Source: Paenibacillus sp. KS-LC4 (lineage in GTDB: Bacteria > Bacillota > Bacilli > Paenibacillales > Paenibacillaceae). Taken from it: a stretch of 64,000 bases of DNA. The position numbers and the translations under genes were made by a program. Below the pieces are notes generated by a model. It made no database searches. It saw only the letters and a list, made by a program, of their open reading frames with translations, and was not told the DNA's origin. How positions within the stretch are numbered: the first letter of the stretch is position 1; each line of letters opens with the position of its first letter. Where the stretch lies: contig NZ_CP145905.1 of the NCBI RefSeq assembly GCF_036894955.1, positions 4,358,501 to 4,422,500 on the forward strand, given 5' to 3'. Positions 38,495-45,986 of this stretch are shown one piece after another.

Positions 38495-39664
38495 TCAATG
38501 CGAATCGAACAGTTTTCGTTCATTCAGCACATTCATCCAGCTGCGGCCCGTATGCTGCCAAGTAAAATTCCGCTCCACCCGCTCACGGCTCTTCTTCCCC
38601 ATGCTAGCCCTAAGCTCGGAGCTTGAGAGCAGAGCATGGAGTCTGGCTTTTAGCTCACTTTCCAGGTTTTGCTGCGATATCAAATAGCCGGTGACGCCGT
38701 CGCGCACAATTTCCTTCATGCCTCCCGCCCGAGTCGCCACTACGGGAAGACCGGTCGCCATCGCTTCAACATTGACAAGACCGAATGCCTCTCGCTGACC
38801 CGAAGGCACGATCGCCATATCGGCGGCTAAAAACCAGTCTGGCACTTCGGTATAAGGCACATATGGAACGAAGCGCACATGGTTCGGATAAGCGCGGCCG
38901 AGCTGCTGGAGCTTGCGGGAATAAGCAGTCGAGCGATGCGAGCCGTAGAACGGACTGCCGACGATGACGGCAAGCATATTGGGATGTTTTTTTACCAGCT
39001 CAGGCATAATATGCAGCAGATGGTGAACGCCCTTAAGCGGAATGAGTCTGCCGAGAAAAATAACGACCTCGCGGCCCTCCAGCTTTTTCAACTGCCGCTG
39101 CCGCTGCCGCTTCTGTCGTCCTTCCTCGGTAAACCGCGACGGAAAAAGCTCCGTCTCTACGCCGGGATAGACGACTCTTATTTTCGCTGCCGATTCAGGC
39201 GCCCTCGTCGCAACGACACGGCGCAGAAATTCGCTATTTACAATAATACGATCAGCCGCTTGCAGACTTTGGTGCAGCCTTGCCGGCGATATGTGCCCGG
39301 GGCTGAGAAAAGTAGAGGAATGCAGGCTCAGCCAAATTCGGGCAGCCGGCAGCTTTTTCTTCAGAGTAAGCACATGATGGGGACGGTTCTCCACTTGAAT
39401 AACATGAGGCTTATAAGCAACTAGAGAACGGCCTACAGCTGCGATATAGCTGGCTTTATTCACAGCTGGAAATCTGATGCAGGCAACGCCACCCACTTGC
39501 CCATTGCCCTTAAGACCTTTAGCCGTCCGTCCGTAAATGCGGGGATGGATGCGATTTTTAAGAAGTGGAACGAACTTTTCGACTACCCGCTCGACCGAGC
39601 TGCTTTTCGCGGATGGGATCGGAAATGACCCTGGTGTAACAAACGCCACTTTGGCAAGCGTCAT
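38495..39664 (-). CDS. GT4 glycosyltransferase resembling CotSA
   Basis: This 389-residue GT-B enzyme has the GT4 donor-site pattern E-x7-E in EAFGLVNVEAMATGLPVV and the hinge segment FLGRLIPLKGVHHLLHIMPEL. The order of segments and the GSPFYGSHRS region recall the spore-coat protein CotSA, a GT4 enzyme of similar length in Bacillus. ATG 39662-39664 is chosen; AAGGAGG lies 12 bases upstream, and a TTG three codons earlier is too close to it. Monocistronic as far as visible, with its stop only 30 bp from the riboswitch on the same strand. A spore-coat role is inferred from the family and the sporulation-rich surroundings. Confidence 0.8.
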   Translation of the reverse strand: MTLAKVAFVTPGSFPIPSAKSSSVERVVEKFVPLLKNRIHPRIYGRTAKGLKGNGQVGGVACIRFPAVNKASYIAAVGRSLVAYKPHVIQVENRPHHVLTLKKKLPAARIWLSLHSSTFLSPGHISPARLHQSLQAADRIIVNSEFLRRVVATRAPESAAKIRVVYPGVETELFPSRFTEEGRQKRQRQRQLKKLEGREVVIFLGRLIPLKGVHHLLHIMPELVKKHPNMLAVIVGSPFYGSHRSTAYSRKLQQLGRAYPNHVRFVPYVPYTEVPDWFLAADMAIVPSGQREAFGLVNVEAMATGLPVVATRAGGMKEIVRDGVTGYLISQQNLESELKARLHALLSSSELRASMGKKSRERVERNFTWQHTGRSWMNVLNERKLFDSH

Positions 39665-39750
39665 TTCGTGCAACTGCCTCCTTGCGCATTAAAATGGCCA
39701 TATTTGCGATAGCATACGCACCATTCGCGCAAATTGCCACTAGCTGAGGT

Positions 39751-40047
39751 CTAGGCGGTCGGTCGAAATACATTCATAGCCATTCGCGCAGTCGCATAAA
39801 TTGCCAAATAAGCCCCTCCGATTATAAAGACTGGATTAAGCAGCACCGCATGAATTTCCGTCATAAAAACCGTGTCGCGCAGCATCGTTCTCGCTACAGC
39901 AGAAGCAATGGAAATAAACGTCGTAAACAGCAAAATGGCAGCGAGTGTATCCATTACAAGTTGCGTCTTGGGGCTGCGGGAGCCCAGCCATCCTGCGATC
40001 AGAGAGCAGGCCGCAAAAATCAGTGTAATGATAATCGTGATGGTCAT
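39751..40047 (-). CDS. small three-helix membrane protein
   Basis: This 98-residue protein consists almost entirely of three hydrophobic helices, at about 3-20, 32-50 and 67-85, with short charged loops. I do not recognise a family. AAGGGGG lies six bases before the ATG. It is followed after 87 bp by the GT4 gene on the same strand and is divergent from the tryptophan-rich protein gene. Nothing further can be said from sequence. Confidence 0.65.
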   Translation of the reverse strand: MTITIIITLIFAACSLIAGWLGSRSPKTQLVMDTLAAILLFTTFISIASAVARTMLRDTVFMTEIHAVLLNPVFIIGGAYLAIYATARMAMNVFRPTA

Positions 40048-40185
40048 TTACATCCCCCTTCTCTTTTGTGCTATCCTACATGAAGCTTAAGCATTTTGTA
40101 TAAGAAATAAACGAGAAAACGTGAAATAAATGCTTGAACAGGTGAATAGACAATAAGAGATGCACGAGGAGAGGAGAAAAATAAA

Positions 40186-40950
40186 ATGAATAGAGCCTAT
40201 CGCTGGTTAAACGCTTTCGGACTGCTGATCGTAATTGTCGTCAATGCACTTGCCGTCACCTTGCCCCTTGGAGGCAAAACGACGGCCCAGCTTGCGGCGC
40301 AATATCCCATTCTGTTCATGCCCGCTGGCTATGCCTTCTCCATATGGAGCCTCATTTATTTGCTGCTTGCCGGATTTGTTATCTACTCCTTTCTGCCCTC
40401 AGGCAGAGCAAGCAAACTGCCCGCACAAATTGGCATACTGTTTTTTGTAAGCTGCCTGTTCAATGCGGCTTGGATTTTTGCCTGGCAGTACGAGAAGGTG
40501 TATGCCAGCGTATTTATAATGCTTGCACTGCTCATCACGCTGATCGCCATTTATACGCGCGTCAGAACGCCCGGCTGGCAGACGGCAACGACTGGCGAAC
40601 GTTTTTTCGTAAATCTGCCATTTAGCCTTTATCTCGGCTGGATCAGCGTAGCGACTATTGTCAATATTACTTCTGCGCTGTACAAGTCGGGCTGGCAGGG
40701 CTTTGGGCTGTCTGAGACGACTTGGACGATTATTTTGCTGGCCGTCGCTACCTTGATTGCCTTAAGTCTTGGCTGGAGCTACCGCGATGCCGCTTTCGTC
40801 GCCGTCTTCATCTGGGCGTTCATCGCCATCATCGTCAAGCAGCAGGAGCATGAAGCCATCGTCTTCAGCACACTCGCTGTCACGATCGTGCTCGTGTTGT
40901 TTATTGTGTTTTTGCTGGTGTTGAAGCTGCGAAGGAATCGTGGGTGGTAG
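40186..40950 (+). CDS. tryptophan-rich sensory protein (TspO/MBR-related)
   Basis: This 254-residue membrane protein has about seven to eight hydrophobic helices and the scattered tryptophans of the TspO-related tryptophan-rich family: MPAGYAFSIWSLIYLLLAGF, FNAAWIFAWQYEKVYASV, NLPFSLYLGWISVATIVN and LSLGWSYRDAAF. It is longer than true TspO (about 160 residues), matching the bacterial TspO/MBR-like subgroup of unknown ligand. GAGGAG precedes the ATG. Single gene, ending before a bidirectional terminator. Confidence 0.85.
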   Translation: MNRAYRWLNAFGLLIVIVVNALAVTLPLGGKTTAQLAAQYPILFMPAGYAFSIWSLIYLLLAGFVIYSFLPSGRASKLPAQIGILFFVSCLFNAAWIFAWQYEKVYASVFIMLALLITLIAIYTRVRTPGWQTATTGERFFVNLPFSLYLGWISVATIVNITSALYKSGWQGFGLSETTWTIILLAVATLIALSLGWSYRDAAFVAVFIWAFIAIIVKQQEHEAIVFSTLAVTIVLVLFIVFLLVLKLRRNRGW

Positions 40951-41010
40951 GGATAAATGGGAATGGGGGGGAAATGGAAGGGACCCGCGCTTGCGATTTC
41001 CCCACACCTA

Positions 41011-41048
41011 AAAAAACCTTGAGAGGCAGGATAAGGCCGCTCAAGGTT
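41011..41048. terminator. bidirectional terminator
   Basis: AACCTTGAG (41015-41023) pairs with CTCAAGGTT (41040-41048); the minus strand continues TTTTTAGG and the plus strand CTTCTTTG. It closes the plus-strand membrane gene and minus-strand transcripts from the debris zone. Confidence 0.75.
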
Positions 41049-41078
41049 CTTCTTTGAATGAAACAAATAATTGACTAT

Positions 41079-41300
41079 TTACTTCCTCCACCGTGCCCCA
41101 AACTTTTCAGTGACTTCTTCTTTAATTTCTGTTAGTCATTTAATGATTTCACTTTTTGTAAAATGATCTAATGTCGACAGTACGAGGGCGTAATTTAATC
41201 TTATTTGCTGATGATTCAAATTTCTCTAATGCAATATTTCGACCCATTCACTAGCTTGACTCATTATCTTGGGTACGGAATCATGGAAGTGACTCACCAT
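41079..41300 (-). pseudogene. decayed small gene with two in-frame stops
   Basis: Read on the minus strand from ATG 41298-41300, a protein-like sequence continues through a TAG at codon 25 and a TGA at codon 55 to a TAA: VSHFHDSVPKIMSQASEWVEIL, then LNYALVLSTLDHFTKSEIIK, then LTEIKEEVTEKFGARWRK. The amphipathic, charged character through both stops suggests a once-real protein of about 72 residues. It lies next to another small hypothetical gene of similar AT-rich type. Family unknown; small immunity-type proteins are one possibility but nothing proves it. Confidence 0.45.
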
Positions 41301-41384
41301 AATTAACCTGTTCAAAGCAACCGAAGAACGTTATTCATAGATAAATTCAACTAACACGATGCAATTTTCAAACTTTTACCTCAT

Positions 41385-41630
41385 CTAAGAAGCGTATGAC
41401 ATTGTATCAGGAAAAACTCCATCGCCTTCTGTGAGTATTCTAATTAGTGCAGAGGCTGTTCGGAAATAATAGAAATTCGAGGTTGAGCCAGGAACCCTTT
41501 CTAGTTCTTCAGGTTCTCCATTTGTTTTATTCAACTTCATTCTCCCTAAAGTATCTTTATCAGGACCAAATTTATAAACTACATATTCTTCTGTTTCTTC
41601 TTCTTTGACTAATAGAACATAAGTAGCCAC
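41385..41630 (-). CDS. small hypothetical protein, 81 residues
   Basis: I do not recognise this protein. It is acidic, begins with a beta-like strand (TYVLLVKEEETEEYVVYKFG) and ends helical (FRTASALIRILTEG). The GTG start at 41628-41630 has AAGGTGG seven bases upstream, which supports translation. It lies in the AT-rich debris zone, directly upstream of a decayed gene on the same strand. Its size and composition suggest a passenger gene rather than core metabolism. Confidence 0.55.
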   Translation of the reverse strand: MATYVLLVKEEETEEYVVYKFGPDKDTLGRMKLNKTNGEPEELERVPGSTSNFYYFRTASALIRILTEGDGVFPDTMSYAS

Positions 41631-41737
41631 GATAATACCACCTTTTTATATTATGGATATTTCGATTAAATATAATACTTTAGAGCTTCTGCATGCCCCT
41701 GTTCATATGTTAGAGCATCATATAGTTTGACTCAAAT

Positions 41738-41770
41738 AATTCATGATATAGAAACAATATATCATGAATT
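41738..41770. repeat. perfect 12-bp inverted repeat
   Basis: AATTCATGATAT and ATATCATGAATT flank a nine-base loop. No T-run follows on either strand, so it is not a clear terminator. It lies downstream (minus strand) of the 64-residue frame. Confidence 0.5.
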
Positions 41771-41786
41771 ATTAAAATCCCCTTTT

Positions 41787-41981
41787 TTAGCATTTCCTCG
41801 CCAAAGCCTGTTGATAATCTAGGACAAGTGACTTAATCTTACTATTGTCGAATTTATATTTTTCATTTGCCACATACAGCATGTAAAGCATACTTTTAGA
41901 TATGTATAACATCCGCCTTAAGAGAGCTTTGCCTTTATATCCTCCCCCAGCGGAGCGCAGCATTTTAAAGTTGTGTAGCAT
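41787..41981 (-). CDS. doubtful small ORF in debris zone
   Basis: A 64-residue basic frame (MLHNFKMLRSAGGGYKGKAL, later KYKFDNSKIKSLVLDYQQAL). The longer frame that begins at 42032 starts inside a terminator hairpin and is unlikely. A weak AGGA precedes the chosen ATG. It may be a real small protein or a remnant; no family recognised. Confidence 0.3.
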   Translation of the reverse strand: MLHNFKMLRSAGGGYKGKALLRRMLYISKSMLYMLYVANEKYKFDNSKIKSLVLDYQQALARKC

Positions 41982-42012
41982 TTTAAAAATCCTATGAGAA
42001 GGAGAAACCAAC

Positions 42013-42058
42013 AAAAAAAACAGGTCAATCATGGTAGTATCTGACCATAATCGACCTG
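42013..42058 (-). terminator. strong minus-strand terminator
   Basis: On the minus strand CAGGTCGATTATGGT pairs with ACCATGATTGACCTG around an eight-base loop (42021-42058) and is followed by eight T residues. No intact minus-strand gene ends close upstream, so it may belong to a gene destroyed by the insertions. Confidence 0.8.
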
Positions 42059-42088
42059 CTCAATATAATACATTAGCATTATTTATGA

Positions 42089-42415
42089 GGTAAATTTAAA
42101 GCTTTTGATGTGCGTACAACAAGCGAGCTCTATGGGCAGGCACTATGTTTTGTCGCGGTTCATTCCAGCCAGCTTGAAGCTAGGCATCGCGAAACCCTTC
42201 AGAGCCAGATGAGCAAAGAAAAAAAGAAAATCAATTAGGCGCTGCGGAGCTTGGCCGCGGAACGCTTTGCCTGTGAGCACGATGCCGAGCAGCGAATCCA
42301 GCATTCGGCAAACAGCAAAAATGAAGGTGGCATGCCACCCATTTAGAGACCAGTTCGGAAACGTATCCCTTACCGCATGCCAAGCGAGGTCGTCCGAAGT
42401 CAGAATAGGGTTTGA
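42089..42415 (+). pseudogene. IS1634-type transposase remnant
   Basis: The plus-strand frame following TGA 42086-42088 reads like the C-terminal half of an IS1634-family transposase: FVAVHSSQLEARHRETLQSQ, MSKEKKKIN, a stop, then ALRSLAAERFACEHDAEQRI, with later stops in PPI* and QNRV*. The VHSSQL and KKLxKxxFACExDA patterns are typical of that family as I remember it. Neither start nor catalytic core is present. The neighbouring IS110 element may have landed beside or inside it. Confidence 0.55.
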
Positions 42416-42553
42416 GAGTTTACACAAACCAGCTAATATCATGTCAATACTTTCGCGCAAACTATTTTATTTTCTAAAATACAGAAAAAGACAGTACGAA
42501 AGTAACCCCAGTGAAAACTGGAGTTTTGTGTAAAATTATCCTTTTTTAAAGGG

Positions 42554-43750
42554 TTAGGAAGGGCGGTAATAAACCGATTTTGTAAGCATGGCGAAAATTA
42601 TATGCAATAATTTATTGGTGCAAGCAATAAGTGCAACCCGGTGAGGCTTTCCTTCAAGCCTCTTCTTGTCATAAAAATTCCGAATATTTTCGTTTCTCAC
42701 TGCTCCTCGAATACCGCAAAGCACAGCCAGATAAAGCGCTCTTCTTAGACGGGAAGACCCTCGTTTGGTTATACGATTCTTAGTGGCTGCAAATTTACCT
42801 GATGAGAATACGCTAGGATCAATACCTGCAAATGCTACAAGTTTTTTGGCATGAGGGAACGAGGAGATGTCCCCAATCTCTGCAAGAATGGATGACGCAA
42901 GCTTATCTCCAATACCAGGAATAGAGCGCAATAAGTCAAAACCTTGAATGCTTGTTGCTTTGATTTTGATGGCTTGCTCAAGATCAGCAAGATGGTTTTG
43001 ATACTCCATGAGCAAGCTAATCATAAGAAGCAGTGCTCTGACTTGTGATGGGCTGTAATCTACGATGAGACTGTTCTTGGCAGCACAAATGATCGCGTCG
43101 GCTTTACGAGATGCCCAGGACATCGACCGATTGCAGTGTGTACGAATGATCGTCTCCATTTCACCATGACTTGTAATGAGGACGTGTTCCGGTGTCGGAT
43201 ATTTCCTCAACACCTCAAGTGCAGTTTTGGAGAATAGCTGACCAAATATGTTGGAGTACAGCGGAAATAGTTGATCCAATATCGCTTGGAAGTTAAGCTG
43301 GGCTTGAACATAGGTATGGCTAATCATTTCGTGCTGCCTACATAAGAATCGAAGCTCGTCTTGTTCAAGGGGTCTTGATGGAGCTGCCTGGAGCTCTTCT
43401 TTGTAAAAGAGCTCTGCTAGATGTTTAGCATCTTCGGCATCGGTTTTCACTTTCCTTAGTTTGGATTTACGTGCACGTTGCGGGATAAGTGGATTGAGTG
43501 TAATGACCTCATAGCCCTTCTTTTGCAATACAGCTACAATTCCTAGATGGTAATGCCCAGTGGATTCGAGAACAACAACGGGCCTCAGACCGACCAACGT
43601 TTCAACCTCTTGTAACTTTAGTAACAAGATATTCATTTCTTCATGAGTATGCTGAAAGCGGAAGGGCTTTCCGTAAGGTTTGTTTCTTTCAAGTAAGATA
43701 AATCCTTCGCTTTCTCCCTTAGACACATCAATGCCAATAACAGGTCTCAT
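42554..43750 (-). CDS. IS110-family transposase
   Basis: This 398-residue recombinase has the N-terminal DEDD RuvC-like domain (VIGIDVSKGESEGF, VVLESTGHYH, KTDAEDAKHLAELF) and the C-terminal Transposase_20 domain with the helix-hairpin LRSIPGIGDKLASSILAEIGD, the conserved FAGIDPS and the serine-bearing KRGSSRLRRALY. Length and motifs are complete, so it may be active. IS110 enzymes work with a bridge RNA that pairs with donor and target DNA. AGGAGG lies about five bases before the ATG. It is the only intact transposase in the window. Confidence 0.94.
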   Translation of the reverse strand: MRPVIGIDVSKGESEGFILLERNKPYGKPFRFQHTHEEMNILLLKLQEVETLVGLRPVVVLESTGHYHLGIVAVLQKKGYEVITLNPLIPQRARKSKLRKVKTDAEDAKHLAELFYKEELQAAPSRPLEQDELRFLCRQHEMISHTYVQAQLNFQAILDQLFPLYSNIFGQLFSKTALEVLRKYPTPEHVLITSHGEMETIIRTHCNRSMSWASRKADAIICAAKNSLIVDYSPSQVRALLLMISLLMEYQNHLADLEQAIKIKATSIQGFDLLRSIPGIGDKLASSILAEIGDISSFPHAKKLVAFAGIDPSVFSSGKFAATKNRITKRGSSRLRRALYLAVLCGIRGAVRNENIRNFYDKKRLEGKPHRVALIACTNKLLHIIFAMLTKSVYYRPS

Positions 43751-43882
43751 AAGCTCCTCCTACAAATGAAATCGCCGGCCCTACTAACTATTGCACGTCC
43801 ATAGCTTCGCGTGTTATTCGAGATCTAGGTCTCAACCAGCTTAATCATGGTTTGTACAATAGCAGGTGGACAGTTTGTGTAA
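43751..43882 (-). ncRNA. candidate bridge-RNA region of the IS110 element
   Basis: The non-coding stretch upstream of the transposase is where IS110-group elements encode their bridge RNA. It contains a small hairpin motif pairs such as GTTGAGACCTAGATCTCGAA and the sequence CAACCAGCTTAATCATGGTT at 43834-43853, related to CAACCAGATTAAGCTGG outside the element at 43948. Assignment rests on family knowledge and position; I could not fold the RNA. Confidence 0.25.
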
Positions 43883-43940
43883 CGGGCTTATTGCCCAGAT
43901 ATTTTATCGTCCTCCCCGGCTACAGCTATTGTAAATGAAA

Positions 43941-43974
43941 ATGAGGTCAACCAGATTAAGCTGGCTAACCTCAT
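43941..43974 (-). terminator. hairpin after the minus-strand gene fragment
   Basis: ATGAGGTCAACCAG pairs with CTGGCTAACCTCAT (13 of 14 positions including G-T) around loop ATTAAG; the minus strand continues TTTCATTT. It lies 26 bp past the stop of the fragment at 44000-44158. Confidence 0.55.
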
Positions 43975-43999
43975 AATACGAGAATATTTTACAGACTCT

Positions 44000-44158
44000 T
44001 TACAGATTTTCAATATCGATAGCTTCCTTAACTACAAACCTTTCATACCATCCATTTAAAGGGAAATTTGAAACATTGACTATATCCAATTCTAGATTCC
44101 AATCGCTGATACCGCTGCTGGTCTGACTGAATTTAATGCCATCTAGTTGGCTCCCTAT
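44000..44158 (-). pseudogene. C-terminal gene fragment
   Basis: On the minus strand 52 codons with protein-like composition (GSQLDGIKFSQTSSGISDW, then VNVSNFPLNGWYERFVVKEA) end in a TAA and a terminator hairpin, but are preceded directly by a TAG and have no start codon. This looks like the 3' end of a gene whose front has been lost. Family not recognised. Confidence 0.4.
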
Positions 44159-45009
44159 CTACAAAATCATGAAATTAAAAATTTACAATTTATGATATAA
44201 CCTAATTTAATAATTTTCCACATTATTTTTCTGAAACATTTCTGAAACTCCTTTCCACGGCAAATAATCATAATTTTTTTCAAAAAAAACTTTTATAAAC
44301 AAGTATTACACACTATTAATCACGTAGTTATTTTTAATCCTCTGCTTCGCACTCCTCAACTAAACTCATTGCTATATAGATACTACGTCTTTCACTTCAT
44401 TATTTTATATACAAAAAAATCCTCTTTTTCAAAATAATTAAGGAAAGAAACAGCATATGAATTTCACTCAGAAAATAAGGATTATCCTCTGTACAAGGAT
44501 AGACCCGGCGGGCTTCGCGGACTCAGCAGCCGCTATTTCAAGTAGATCAAAGGAATAACACTCGGCGCGGACTCAGGAGCCGTTATTGCCCCGTCATAAG
44601 TCCTATTAATAAGTTATTGAGGGTAATAACGAATCTCCTGTCCACTTACAACCTGAAATTGGGACAGAAACCCAATTAGCGGCTTCTGTGTCCGCCAGCT
44701 TTCAAGTGAACCTCTACCTGCATGCATTTAGCAAAAGAAATCTTAACAGCACTCTCACTCCGCGATAACTAAAGCCTCTGTTTTCAGAAGAAGTCTATTT
44801 ATTCACCGTTGCCTTATTAGCTTGTTTAACAAACCCCTTGCAAAGGTTAGAGTATCAAATAGACAACAAAATGGATGTGTCGTGCCCTTTCCACTTTCCT
44901 TACTATAAATGGTCGCGAATCAAACCTATTGCTTTGTGATGCGGGTTGTGGCACACTGTTTGGGACAAGCACCACTATTCGAAGCAAGAAAGGACGTGAC
45001 GGTACGAGC
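44159..45009. other. AT-rich gap with dispersed repeats
   Basis: This 850-bp stretch before psd has no convincing coding frame. The first 300 bp are very AT-rich with poly-A runs. From 44517 to 44695 it holds four copies of a short repeat. The psd frame is open back to 44875 but without a ribosome site. Confidence 0.5.
44517..44695. repeat. four copies of a 20-bp dispersed repeat
   Basis: GCGGACTCAGCAGCCGCTATT (44517-44537; 21 bases of which 16 match all copies) and its near-copy at 44567-44587 are direct; AATTAGCGGCTTCTGTGTCC at 44674-44693 and a degenerate copy at 44625-44643 are inverted. Similar short G+C-rich words near TATT are common between Paenibacillus genes as I recall them. Confidence 0.6.
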
Positions 45010-45798
45010 ATGCTAGATGGATTACTTCGTGCCATGACGGAATTAAGCTCACGCAAGTCAATTTCGAGATTGACTGGGCGTTTTGCACAATCCAGAGCGA
45101 GCCGCCGTTTTATTCCGCGCTTTGCTGCCATGTATGGAATTAAGGTCGAGGAAGCCGAGAAACCGTTAAATGAATACGCTACGCTAAATGAATTTTTCAC
45201 CCGGCGATTAAAGCCAGGCATGCGATCAATAGACGATAGCGCAGACAGCCTCGTAAGTCCGGTTGACGCTCTTATTACAGGAATTGGACCGATTGAAGAC
45301 GGAACAATTGTCAATGTAAAAGGGCAGGATTACACGATTGAAGAGCTGCTGAACCGTTCGCCGAGAGCAGAAAACTATCGGAACGGCCATTATTTTGTCC
45401 TTTATTTGAGCCCGACCGATTATCATCGGATTCATGCTCCTGTGGCTGGCACAATTGTGGAGAGCGAGCATATTCCCGGCAAGGTGTATCCAGTTAATGA
45501 TTTCGGCTTAACCAAAATGCGCCGGGTGCTCAGCCGCAATGAACGGCTTATTACTTATATTAAACATAGCGGCGGCGAGACAGCTGTCGTGAAAGTCGGC
45601 GCTATGAACGTCAGCAGCATTCGCTATGTTGAGCCGCTGTCGCCGCATACCGTAAAGGGTGGCGATCTTGCTTATTTTGAGTTCGGATCAACAGTTGTGC
45701 TGCTGACTGAAAATAAAACCTTCATCCCGCTGCCTAGCCTAAAGCTCGGACAGAAGGTGAAAATGGGCGAAGCGCTCGGCCGCTTGCTGCCGCGTTAG
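45010..45798 (+). CDS. psd: phosphatidylserine decarboxylase proenzyme
   Basis: This 262-residue enzyme makes phosphatidylethanolamine at the membrane. Self-cleavage between Gly226 and Ser227 in the motif FGST (LGST in most relatives) should yield the pyruvoyl group on Ser227. Asp86 in VSPVDA and His139/His142 in DYHRIHAP complete the protease-like centre. Length is normal for bacterial Psd. I start at ATG 45010, which gives the family N-terminus; the open frame upstream to 44875 lacks a ribosome site and family resemblance. AAAGGAC lies about 14 bases upstream, so initiation is weak or uses another signal. No pssA gene is adjacent. Confidence 0.93.
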   Translation: MLDGLLRAMTELSSRKSISRLTGRFAQSRASRRFIPRFAAMYGIKVEEAEKPLNEYATLNEFFTRRLKPGMRSIDDSADSLVSPVDALITGIGPIEDGTIVNVKGQDYTIEELLNRSPRAENYRNGHYFVLYLSPTDYHRIHAPVAGTIVESEHIPGKVYPVNDFGLTKMRRVLSRNERLITYIKHSGGETAVVKVGAMNVSSIRYVEPLSPHTVKGGDLAYFEFGSTVVLLTENKTFIPLPSLKLGQKVKMGEALGRLLPR

Positions 45799-45859
45799 CC
45801 CTCACACTCGCCTTTCGGGTGTATTGCAGCAACAGTGAACACCACATTTCATATCAAAA

Positions 45860-45906
45860 AAAGCTCGCTGCCTGTGCGGAGAAATATCCGCCAGGCAGCG
45901 AGCTTT
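45860..45906. terminator. bidirectional terminator between psd and MocR gene
   Basis: A near-perfect 18-bp stem (AAGCTCGCTGCCTG... with CAGGCAGCGAGCTT) has T/A runs on both sides. It separates convergent genes. Confidence 0.9.
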
Positions 45907-45986
45907 TGTCTGCTTACGCAGCTGCGAGCCACTGCAATGCTGCTGCTTTGTTCTACTGCTTTGCTCTGCATCCGTTCTGCATCCGT

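Larger units (their letters stand above)
42525..43882 (-). mobile_element. IS110-family insertion sequence
   Basis: An intact IS110-type transposase gene is flanked by two copies of TTTGTGTAA, at 42525-42533 and 43874-43882, 1349 bp apart, which I take as candidate outer limits because IS110 elements lack inverted repeats and recombine at a short shared core. Element sizes of about 1.3-1.5 kb are normal. The limits are tentative. The 132 bp before the transposase start would hold the non-coding end where such elements encode a bridge RNA. Confidence 0.65.

Noticed and set aside
42143-42460. Minus-strand 105-codon open frame
   Set aside because: The opposite strand reads as a decayed IS1634-type transposase, which explains the open frame as a shadow; no ribosome site or family match.
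44875-45009. 45-codon N-terminal extension of psd
   Set aside because: No ribosome site and no resemblance to Psd N-termini; the ATG at 45010 gives the family length.
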